Shown here in pieces: positions 1-5,847 of a stretch of 7,216 nucleotides of DNA. The stretch comes from an uncultured Actinomycetes bacterium (GTDB lineage Bacteria; Actinomycetota; Acidimicrobiia; Acidimicrobiales; Acidimicrobilacustridaceae): contig CAMFLJ010000196.1 in assembly GCA_945957335.1 (NCBI GenBank), positions 1-7,216 of the forward strand, written 5' to 3'. The position numbers were made by a program, and so were the translations under genes. The stretch's first letter is position 1, and each line of letters opens with the position of its first letter. The notes beneath the pieces are model-generated. The model had not been told where the DNA came from. It made no database searches and saw only the letters and a program-made list of their open reading frames with translations.

Positions 1-48
1 CGCGATTCGCCTTAGTCTCGTGGGCTCGGAGATGTGTATAAGAGACAG
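1..48 (+). other. Nextera (Tn5) sequencing adapter, not genomic DNA
   Basis: This is library-construction sequence left on the contig end. Bases 30-48 are the Tn5 mosaic end AGATGTGTATAAGAGACAG. Bases 15-29 are the Nextera read-2 transfer sequence GTCTCGTGGGCTCGG. Bases 7-14 (TCGCCTTA) equal the i7 index known as N701. Bases 1-6 (CGCGAT) differ by one base from CGAGAT, the 3' end of the P7 primer. The parts occur in exactly the order of an assembled i7 adapter, so chance is excluded. Genomic sequence begins at 49, or at 48 if that G is shared. Read leftwards in the argD frame, the adapter encodes the artefactual tail CLLYTSPSPRD. Confidence 0.98.
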
Positions 49-245
49 GAGTGGCCCAGTCCGCACACGGCGATGCCGGCGAGGAAGTCGAGGTAGGCCT
101 TGCCGTCGCGGTCCCAGAGCCGGGTGCCCTCGCCCCGCACGAACTGCACCGTGGGGGCGCCGTAGGTGGGCATGAAGGGACAATGATCGAGGCCGGGGGG
201 CGCGCCCATGGCCTCTGCATGCGGGTGGTGGTGGACGGCGGTCAC
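49..245 (-). CDS. argD: Acetylornithine aminotransferase, N-terminal fragment cut by the adapter
   Basis: ArgD is the PLP-dependent class III aminotransferase that converts N-acetylglutamate 5-semialdehyde to N-acetylornithine, using glutamate as amino donor, in the cytoplasmic arginine pathway. Only the first 65-66 residues are present. The recognisable part is the family's N-terminal block: MPTYGAPTVQFVRGEGTRLW (residues 25-44), followed by DRDGKAYLDFLAGIAV and GLGHS, which is normally followed by HP. The PLP lysine and most of the roughly 400-residue protein are missing. I chose the GTG start at 245 because it overlaps the argB stop as GTGA and has GGAGG seven bases upstream. It adds a 24-residue His-rich leader (MTAVHHHPHAEAM...) before MPTYG, so initiation at an internal ATG (residue 13 or 25) is possible. 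The closely related succinyl-diaminopimelate or GABA aminotransferases cannot be excluded from the fragment alone, but last place in argCJB makes ArgD by far the likeliest. The gene ends artificially at the adapter. Confidence 0.92.
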
Positions 246-1150
246 GAGGAGGCCTCCGGGGCGGTGGTGATCATGGTGCCGACGCCGGCACGGGTGAACA
301 GCTCGAGCAGCACCACGTGGGGCACGCGGCCGTCGAGGAGGTGGGCCGAGGGCACGCCGGCGCCGAGCGCCTCGAGGCAGGCCTCGATCTTGGGGATCAT
401 CCCGCCCGAGAGCACGCCGGTGCGGATGAGCTCGTCGATCTCGGCGGTGTCGGTGGCGGTGATGAGGCTCGAGGGGTCGCCGACGTCGCGGAGCAGCCCG
501 GCGATGTCGGTGAGGTAGATCACCTTCTCGGCCTCGAGCGCGCCGGCGAGGGCGCCGGCCACCGCGTCGGCGTTGATGTTGTAGGCCTGGCCCTCGAGGT
601 CGGCGCCGATGGTGGACACCACGGGGATGAGGTCCTGGGCGAGCAGCGACTGGACGATCGCCGGGTTCACGTTCTTCACGTCGCCGACGAAGCCGAGGGC
701 CGGGTCGCGCAGGTCGGCCTCGATGAGCCCGGCGTCCTCGCCCGACAGGCCCACGGCGAGGGGGCCGTGGGTGTTGATGGCGGCGACGATGTCGCGGTTC
801 ACCTTGCCGACGAGCACCATGCGCGCGATGTCGAGGGTCTCGGCGTCGGTGACCCGGAGCCCGTCGCGGAACTCGGACTCCTTGCCGAGGCGGCTCATGA
901 GGTCGCCGATCTGGGGGCCGCCGCCGTGGACCACGACGACCCGGATGCCAACCGAGTGCAGCAGCACGATGTCGGCGGCGAAGCTCTCGGCCAGGGCCGG
1001 GTCGGTCATGGCGTTGCCGCCGTACTTCACGACCACGGTGGTGCCGAAGAACTGCCGGATGTAGGGCAGCGCCTCGATGAGCACCTCGGTGGTGTTCACG
1101 TCGGCCGCAGCGGGGGCCATCGGCGCGGCGGCGCCCGGCTTCTCGGTCAT
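242..1150 (-). CDS. argB: Acetylglutamate kinase, probably arginine-sensitive type
   Basis: ArgB phosphorylates N-acetylglutamate with ATP, giving the acyl phosphate used by ArgC. It is the usual feedback-controlled step in organisms that recycle acetyl groups through ArgJ. The 302-residue protein shows the amino-acid-kinase fold signatures: VVVKYGGNAM with Lys42, VVVVHGGGPQIG (71-82, substrate-binding glycines), GLRVTD (97-102), YNINADAVAGALA (190-202) and SGGMIPKIEAC (248-258) with Lys254. An N-terminal helix before the first strand (about residues 21-36, EVLIEALPYIRQFFG) and the C-terminal block HLLDGRVPHVVLLELFT followed by GVGTMI are features of hexameric, arginine-inhibited enzymes. The short arginine-insensitive E. 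coli type lacks that helix. The ATG at 1150 overlaps the argJ stop (ATGA). Its upstream bases hold no strong Shine-Dalgarno site, so coupling to argJ translation is likely. The same frame stays open far upstream through argJ, but that part has no kinase similarity. Confidence 0.97.
   Translation of the reverse strand: MTEKPGAAAPMAPAAADVNTTEVLIEALPYIRQFFGTTVVVKYGGNAMTDPALAESFAADIVLLHSVGIRVVVVHGGGPQIGDLMSRLGKESEFRDGLRVTDAETLDIARMVLVGKVNRDIVAAINTHGPLAVGLSGEDAGLIEADLRDPALGFVGDVKNVNPAIVQSLLAQDLIPVVSTIGADLEGQAYNINADAVAGALAGALEAEKVIYLTDIAGLLRDVGDPSSLITATDTAEIDELIRTGVLSGGMIPKIEACLEALGAGVPSAHLLDGRVPHVVLLELFTRAGVGTMITTAPEASS
253..257 (-). promoter_or_regulatory. Shine-Dalgarno site for argD
   Basis: On the minus strand GGAGG lies within the last codons of argB, seven bases before the GTG at 245. 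It is the clearest ribosome-binding site in the window and supports the GTG start over the two downstream ATGs. Confidence 0.6.
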
Positions 1151-2316
1151 GACGTGCCCATGTTCTCGTCGACGTACGCGTGGGTGAGGTCGTTGGTCAG
1201 GATCTGGCCCCGGCCGGAGCCGAGGCCCAGGTCGGCGACGATGTCGAGGTGGCGTCCGGCCATGTGGGCCTTCACGGCCTCGACGTCGTGATCGACGTCG
1301 ACCGCACCGCGGCAGACGGTGACACCGCCGTAGCTGACGCTGAAGAGCTCGGGGTCGAAGTGGATCCCGCACGAGCCGAGGTCGCTGGCGATGCGGCCCC
1401 AGTAGGGGTCCTGGCCGTACCAGGAGCACTTGACGAGCTGGCTGCGGGAGACGGCCCGGGCGCCGACGAGCGCCTCGTCGTCGGAGTGGGCGCCGACCAC
1501 CTGGAAGCGCACGACCTTGGTGGCCCCCTCGGCGTCGCCCGCCATCTGGCCGGCGAGGTCGGCACAGGCGGCGGCCACCGCCGCCTCGAGCGCGTCCTGG
1601 GGCACGGGGCCGGCCAGCCCGCTCGAGAGCAGCAGCACCGTGTCGTTGGTCGAGGTGCAGCCGTCGACGTCGAGGGCGTTGAACGAGTCGGCCACGCCGT
1701 GGGTGAGCGCCGCCTTGAGCTGCTCGGGCGTGGCAGCGGCGTCGGTGGTGAGCACCGCGAGCATCGTGGCCATGTTCGGCGAGAGCATCGCCGCGCCCTT
1801 GGCCATGCCGCCGACGGTGAAGCCGGGTCCCTGCACCACCACCTGCTTGGCGTGGGTGTCGGTGGTCATGATGGCGGTGGCGGCCGACGCTCCCCCATCG
1901 GCCGCGCGGGCGGCGACGAGGCCGGGGATGGCCGGCGAGATCACGTCCATGGGCATCGGGATGCCGATGAGGCCGGTGGAGCAGACGAGGACGTGGTGGC
2001 GGTCGACGCCCAGCTCGGCGGCGACGAGGGCGCACATCTCCTCGGCGTCGCGCATGCCGGTCTCGCCGGTGGCGGCGTTGGCGTTGCCGCTGTTGAGCAC
2101 CACCGCGGCGGCCTGGCCGCCGGACGACGTCAGGTGGTCGCGCGAGGTGCGCACCGGCGCCGCGGTCATGAGGTTGCGGGTGAACACGCCGGCGGCGGCC
2201 ACGGGGCGACCGTCGGCGGTGGCGACGAGAGAGAGGTCGGGGGCACCCGACGCCTTGATGCCGGCGGCGATGCCGGCGGCGACGAAGCCGGGGACGGCGG
2301 TGACTCCGGTGCTCAT
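1147..2316 (-). CDS. argJ: Glutamate N-acetyltransferase (ornithine acetyltransferase)
   Basis: ArgJ moves the acetyl group from N-acetylornithine to glutamate, releasing ornithine and regenerating N-acetylglutamate. Some family members also use acetyl-CoA (bifunctional), which sequence alone does not settle. The 389-residue length is typical. The precursor cuts itself before a threonine nucleophile. The site is visible as SPNMATMLAVLTTDA (179-193), with predicted cleavage between Ala183 and Thr184, giving an alpha chain of 183 and a beta chain of 206 residues. The oxyanion-hole motif CSTGLIG is at 112-118 (Thr114, Gly115) and the conserved GGMAKGAAM at 169-177. NSGNANAATG (75-84), DVDGCTSTNDT (216-226) and DPYWGRIASD (303-312) are further family blocks. 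The C-terminus TNDLTHAYVDEN (374-385) is intact. The ATG at 2316 overlaps the argC stop as ATGA, with a GGGGG run seven bases before it as a modest ribosome-binding site. Confidence 0.98.
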   Translation of the reverse strand: MSTGVTAVPGFVAAGIAAGIKASGAPDLSLVATADGRPVAAAGVFTRNLMTAAPVRTSRDHLTSSGGQAAAVVLNSGNANAATGETGMRDAEEMCALVAAELGVDRHHVLVCSTGLIGIPMPMDVISPAIPGLVAARAADGGASAATAIMTTDTHAKQVVVQGPGFTVGGMAKGAAMLSPNMATMLAVLTTDAAATPEQLKAALTHGVADSFNALDVDGCTSTNDTVLLLSSGLAGPVPQDALEAAVAAACADLAGQMAGDAEGATKVVRFQVVGAHSDDEALVGARAVSRSQLVKCSWYGQDPYWGRIASDLGSCGIHFDPELFSVSYGGVTVCRGAVDVDHDVEAVKAHMAGRHLDIVADLGLGSGRGQILTNDLTHAYVDENMGTS

Positions 2317-3356
2317 GGGTAGACCCCCGTGGTCGAGAGGCCGGTCTGCTCGGGCAGGCCGGTGAGGAGGTTGGCGCACTGCACGGCCTGGCCGGAGGCG
2401 CCCTTGGTGAGGTTGTCGATGGCGGCGATGGCCACCAGCCAGCCGGTGCGCTGGTCGGCCCGCACGGTGACGTGGGCGGTGTTGGCCCCGAGGCAGGCCT
2501 TGGTGGAGGGCGAGCCGTCGGTGACGACCACGAAGGGCTCGTCGCCGTAGTCGGACCGGTAGAGCTCGAGCAGCTCGGCGGTGGAGTGCGAGCCGAGGGG
2601 CCGCAGGTAGCAGGTGGCGAGCATCCCCCTGTTCATCGGGGCGAGGTGCGGAGTGAAGAGCACGCTGACCTCCGATTGCGACGAGCCCGCCAGCCGGGCG
2701 ACCGTCTGCTCCATCTCGGGGGTGTGGCGGTGGGTGAGCAGGCCGTAGGCGGTGAAGTCCTCGTCGACCGTGCAGAAGGTGGTGTTGGGCTTGGCCGGCC
2801 GGCCCGCGCCCGACACGCCGCTCGCGGCGTCGACGACGATGCCGGTGGTCTCGACCAGCCCGTGGCGAACGAGCGGGGCCATGGCCAGGGCCGCCGCCGT
2901 GGGGTAGCAGCCGGGCGTGGCCACGGCGGAGGCCGCCACGATCTCGTCGCGGTGCAGCTCGGGCAGGCCGTAGGCGAAGCCGGGCAGCAGCTCCGGGGCG
3001 GCGTGGGGCTCGCCGTACCAGGTCGGGTAGAGCTCGGCGTCCTGGAGCCGGAAGTCGGCGGCCAGGTCGACGACCCACCGCACCTTCTCGCGCAGGACGG
3101 GCATGAGGGCCTGCGAGGCGCCGTGGGGCAGGCCGCAGAACACCAGGTCGACCCGGTCGAGCAGGGCGGGGTCGTAGGTGTCGAAGACCAGGCCCGGGTA
3201 GGCCGCGGCCAGGCTCGGGTAGAGCTCGGCCAGGGCCGTGCCGGCCTGGCTGTCACCCGTGGCGAAGACCACCCGCAGGTCGGGATGGCCCGCGCACAGC
3301 CTGAGCAGCTCCGCCCCCGTGTACCCGGAGGCGCCGATGATGCCGACGTCGATCAC
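2313..3356 (-). CDS. argC: N-acetyl-gamma-glutamyl-phosphate reductase
   Basis: ArgC reduces N-acetylglutamyl phosphate with NADPH to N-acetylglutamate 5-semialdehyde, the third step of arginine synthesis. The 347-residue protein opens with the Rossmann NADP motif IGASGYTGAELLRL (7-20). It carries the catalytic cysteine in ATPGCYPTA (Cys150), with a general-base histidine candidate in TPHLAPMNRGM (His237). VDAASGVSGAGRPA (175-188) and IDNLTKGASGQAVQ (313-326) are the conserved substrate and NADP blocks. Length and motifs are normal, with nothing broken. The GTG at 3356 is the start because the reading MIDVGIIGASGYTG matches the usual family N-terminus exactly. There is no Shine-Dalgarno sequence before it. 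Instead a promoter -10 element sits six bases upstream, so the message is probably leaderless. It is the first gene of the argCJBD operon and is separated from pheT by 109 bases. Confidence 0.98.
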   Translation of the reverse strand: MIDVGIIGASGYTGAELLRLCAGHPDLRVVFATGDSQAGTALAELYPSLAAAYPGLVFDTYDPALLDRVDLVFCGLPHGASQALMPVLREKVRWVVDLAADFRLQDAELYPTWYGEPHAAPELLPGFAYGLPELHRDEIVAASAVATPGCYPTAAALAMAPLVRHGLVETTGIVVDAASGVSGAGRPAKPNTTFCTVDEDFTAYGLLTHRHTPEMEQTVARLAGSSQSEVSVLFTPHLAPMNRGMLATCYLRPLGSHSTAELLELYRSDYGDEPFVVVTDGSPSTKACLGANTAHVTVRADQRTGWLVAIAAIDNLTKGASGQAVQCANLLTGLPEQTGLSTTGVYP

Positions 3357-3362
3357 CCGACA

Positions 3363-3391
3363 ACCATACGGTCGCGTGCATTTCTATGCAA
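3363..3391 (-). promoter_or_regulatory. Promoter of the arg operon, predicted leaderless start
   Basis: Read on the minus strand, TTGCAT (3391-3386, -35) is followed after exactly 17 bases by TATGGT (3368-3363, -10), and then by six bases (TGTCGG) and the argC GTG. If +1 is the G at 3356, the -10 hexamer occupies -12 to -7 and the -35 occupies -35 to -30, which is ideal spacing for a vegetative sigma-70-type promoter. The block is noticeably AT-richer than its surroundings. No ribosome-binding site precedes GTG, in line with leaderless mRNAs that are common in actinobacteria. Confidence 0.75.
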
Positions 3392-3392
3392 C
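3375..3392. promoter_or_regulatory. Putative ARG box (arginine repressor operator)
   Basis: The palindrome TGCAT-TTCT-ATGCA (core 3377-3390) has perfect 5-base arms around a 4-base AT-rich centre. This is the layout of the known ArgR half-site pair TGAAT-4-ATTCA, differing only at the third and, symmetrically, third-from-last positions. It covers the -35 hexamer of the argC promoter (about -21 to -34), where a bound repressor would block RNA polymerase. I see only one clear box and no second adjacent copy. The regulator gene, often argR just after argD, would lie beyond the left edge. That arginine is the effector is inference from the operon content. Confidence 0.7.
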
Positions 3393-3421
3393 TTCATCCG
3401 AACCGCTCGTGGATGGTGGAC

Positions 3422-3460
3422 GCGGGCGACCCGCTTCCACGACCAGCTCGGGAGGTCGTG
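3422..3460 (-). terminator. Paired hairpins after pheT, possible terminator
   Basis: Two inverted repeats begin five bases past the pheT stop. The first has perfect 7-base arms CACGACC/GGTCGTG (3438-3444 with 3454-3460) around a 9-base loop. The second has 5-base arms GCGGG/CCCGC (3422-3426 with 3430-3434) around a 3-base loop. There is no following T-run, so this is not a classical intrinsic terminator. High-GC actinobacteria often have stem-loops without a U tract at operon ends. The position between pheT and a separate arg promoter favours a transcription-end or mRNA-stabilising role, but small GC-rich hairpins also arise by chance. Confidence 0.4.
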
Positions 3461-3465
3461 CCGGG

Positions 3466-5847
3466 TCAGGCGCGGAGGGTGGCGCCGACGCTGCCCCCGA
3501 CGGCGTCGACCACGGCGTCGCGCACCGAGGTGATCTCGTCGTCGGTGAGGGTGTGGTCGGCGGCCTGGAGGCGCAGTCGGTAGGCCAGGCTGCGACGCCC
3601 GTCGGGCACCGGAGCGCCCCGGAACACGTCGAACAGCGTCAGGTCGACCAGCAGCTCCCCCGCCGCGCCCCGGATGGCGGCGGCCACTCGGGCCGCGGGC
3701 ACGCCCTCGTCGACCTCGAAGGCCAGGTCGAGGTCGCTCGAGGGGTAGCGGCTGATGGGCCGGTAGGCGTGCTCGCCGTGGGGCAGGGCCAGGGTGGCCC
3801 CCAGGTCGACCTGGAGCCAGGCCACGCGCTCGCGGATGCCCATGGCGTCGAGCACCCCGGGGTCGACCTCGCCGACCTCGCCGAGGACGACGCCGTCGCG
3901 CACGAGCGCGCCCGAGCGGCCGGGATGTAGGCCCTCGACGGTGCGGCCCTGGTCGATCTCGACCGGCGGCAGGCCGAGGGTGTGGCGCAGCACGTCCCAG
4001 GCCTTCACGGCCTCGGTGGCCTCCGCCCCCGCCAGCACGACGGCGAGGTGCTCGCGCTCGTCGGGCAGCGTGGTGCCGGGCAGGGGCAGGCCGAAGACCT
4101 TGCCGATCTCGAAGAGGGCCACGCCCTCGGTGCGGTGCGACTCGTTGTAGGCCACCGCCCGCAGCAGGCCCGGGCGCAGCGAGGTGCGCAGCACGGACTC
4201 CTCGGCGGCCAGCGGGTTGGTGAGGGTGACCGCCTCGGCGGCCAGCCCGGCGCGGGCGAGGTCGCCGGGGGCGAGGAACGGCAGCGGCATGGCCTCGTGC
4301 ACCCCCAGGCCGACGAGCACCTGGCGGATCGTGCGCCGGTCGCGCTGCAGCGGCGTGAGCGAGCCGGTCTGCACCGAGGTGGGCACCCGCTTGGGGATGC
4401 GCCCGTAGCCGTGGTGGCGGGCGATCTCCTCGATGACGTCGGTCTCGGTGGTCGTGTCGGGCCGGAAGGTGGGCACGGTGACCGAGAACTCGCCGGCGCC
4501 GGCCGCGGGCTCGACCCCGAAGCCGATGGGCTCGAGCAGGCGCGGCACCTCGGCCGCGTCGAGCTCGGTGCCGAGCAGCCGGTTGACCCGCGCGGTGCGC
4601 ACGAGCACCGGGGCACGGTCCGGCAGCTGCCCGTCGACGGTGACCGAGCCCTCGACCAGCCGGGCCCCCGACGGGGCCAGCAGCTCGGCCAGGCGCCGCG
4701 CCGCGAGGTCGACGATCTCGGGGTCGGTGCCCCGCTCGAAGCGGGCCGAGGCCTCCGAGCGCAGCCCCAGGAACTTCGAGCTGACGGCGATGGCCATGGG
4801 GGCCCACCAGGCGCACTCGAGCAGCACCGAGGTGGTGGTGCCGGAGATCTCGGTGGAGGCACCGCCCATCACGCCCGCGATGCCCACCGCCGTGTCCGTG
4901 CCGTCGGCGATCACGCCGTCGCGCCCGGCGGTGAGCGTGCGCTCGACGTCGTCGAGGGTGGTGATGGCCTCGTCGGGGTGGGCCCAGCGCACGCGCAGCG
5001 CGCCCTCGGGCAGCTTGGCCAGGTCGTAGGTGTGGTTGGGCTGGCCCAGCTCGAGCATCACGTAGTTCGAGGCGTCGACCACGTTGTTGATGGGGCGCAT
5101 GCCGAGGTGGGTGAGGCGCTCGGCGATCCAGGCCGGCGACGGCTCGACCTTCACCCCGTCGATGACGCGGGCGTGGAAGCGGCCGCAGAGGTCGGGGTCG
5201 ACGATGTCGACCGAGACCCGCGACGCGGCGTCGCCGGGCACGATCTCGGGCTGCGGCTCGGGGATGGCGAAGGGCAGGCCGAGGCGGGCGGCGAGGTCGC
5301 GGGCCACACCGGCCACCGACATGGCGTCGGGCCGGTTGGGGTTGATCTCGAGGTCGTAGAGGACGTCGGGCGTGATGCCGAGGGCCTCACCGATCGGGGT
5401 GCCGAGGGCGGGGCCCGGCTCGCCCGCCGGCGCCACGACAATGATGCCGCTGTGGTCGTCGCCGAGGCCGAGCTCGCGGCCCGAGCAGAGCATGCCGTTC
5501 GACCACTCGCCCCGGAGCTTGCGGCGGGCGATCTCGAGCCCGCCGGGCATCACGGTGCCGAGGGTGGCCAGCGGCACGCGGTCGCCGACGGCCATGTTGA
5601 ACGCGCCGCAGCAGATCTGGAGGGCCTCGCCGTCGCCGGTGTCGACGTCGACGAGCTGGATCTTGTCGGCGTTGGGGTGGGGACGAAGGTCGAGCACCTC
5701 GACCACGACGATGCCGTCGAGGCCCTCACCGATGTGGTCGATGGACTCGACCGCCATGCCGAGGTCGCTCATGACGTCGCCGAGGCCGACCGGGTCGTCG
5801 TCGGGGAACGGGGCGAACTCGCGCAGCCAGGACAGGAGGACCTTCAT
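3466..5847 (-). CDS. pheT: Phenylalanine--tRNA ligase, beta subunit
   Basis: PheT is the large subunit of the alpha2-beta2 phenylalanyl-tRNA synthetase. It binds tRNA-Phe and hydrolyses mischarged Tyr-tRNA-Phe, while catalysis of charging sits in PheS. The 793 residues match the family length and domain order. They run: N-terminal MKVLLSWLREF; the OB-fold tRNA-binding domain (about 40-150, with RPHPNADKIQLVDVD and WSNGMLCSGRELGL); the B3/4 editing domain (about 215-390, with GMRPINNVVDASNYVMLELG, GIAGVMGG at 322-329 and LRSEASARFERG at 362-373); B5 (about 405-480, with FRPDTTTETDVIEEIARHHG holding acidic residues); the catalytic-like core (about 490-690); and the C-terminal anticodon-binding FDX-ACB domain (about 695-793, starting near YRPISRYPSSDLDLAF). 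No domain is missing. The ATG at 5847 overlaps the pheS stop (ATGA), and the nearest GGAG is 11 bases upstream, so coupled translation with pheS is expected. This also suits the 1:1 subunit ratio. Confidence 0.98.
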   Translation of the reverse strand: MKVLLSWLREFAPFPDDDPVGLGDVMSDLGMAVESIDHIGEGLDGIVVVEVLDLRPHPNADKIQLVDVDTGDGEALQICCGAFNMAVGDRVPLATLGTVMPGGLEIARRKLRGEWSNGMLCSGRELGLGDDHSGIIVVAPAGEPGPALGTPIGEALGITPDVLYDLEINPNRPDAMSVAGVARDLAARLGLPFAIPEPQPEIVPGDAASRVSVDIVDPDLCGRFHARVIDGVKVEPSPAWIAERLTHLGMRPINNVVDASNYVMLELGQPNHTYDLAKLPEGALRVRWAHPDEAITTLDDVERTLTAGRDGVIADGTDTAVGIAGVMGGASTEISGTTTSVLLECAWWAPMAIAVSSKFLGLRSEASARFERGTDPEIVDLAARRLAELLAPSGARLVEGSVTVDGQLPDRAPVLVRTARVNRLLGTELDAAEVPRLLEPIGFGVEPAAGAGEFSVTVPTFRPDTTTETDVIEEIARHHGYGRIPKRVPTSVQTGSLTPLQRDRRTIRQVLVGLGVHEAMPLPFLAPGDLARAGLAAEAVTLTNPLAAEESVLRTSLRPGLLRAVAYNESHRTEGVALFEIGKVFGLPLPGTTLPDEREHLAVVLAGAEATEAVKAWDVLRHTLGLPPVEIDQGRTVEGLHPGRSGALVRDGVVLGEVGEVDPGVLDAMGIRERVAWLQVDLGATLALPHGEHAYRPISRYPSSDLDLAFEVDEGVPAARVAAAIRGAAGELLVDLTLFDVFRGAPVPDGRRSLAYRLRLQAADHTLTDDEITSVRDAVVDAVGGSVGATLRA

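Noticed and set aside
12..47. C-terminal tail CLLYTSPSPRD on the argD product
   Set aside because: It is a translation of the Nextera adapter, not protein sequence. argD is truncated by the library, not by a biological frameshift or insertion.
30..48. Tn5 mosaic end as evidence for a natural transposon insertion in argD
   Set aside because: The flanking transfer sequence and the 8-base i7 index occur only in library adapters, so this is tagmentation, not a resident Tn5.
317..1291. Plus-strand open frame opposite argB, plus similar ones at 1180-2322 and 2472-3533
   Set aside because: These are antisense to argB, argJ and argC, with low-complexity composition and no domain signatures. They are GC-driven shadows.
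1151..2035. Upstream extension of the argB frame that would give a 597-residue protein
   Set aside because: The added part is an Arg/Pro-rich out-of-frame reading of argJ. The kinase similarity begins after the ATG at 1150.
2317..3078. Upstream extension of the argJ frame that would give a 643-residue protein
   Set aside because: It is an out-of-frame reading of argC. The ArgJ N-terminus MSTGVTAVPGF and the ATGA overlap fix the start at 2316.
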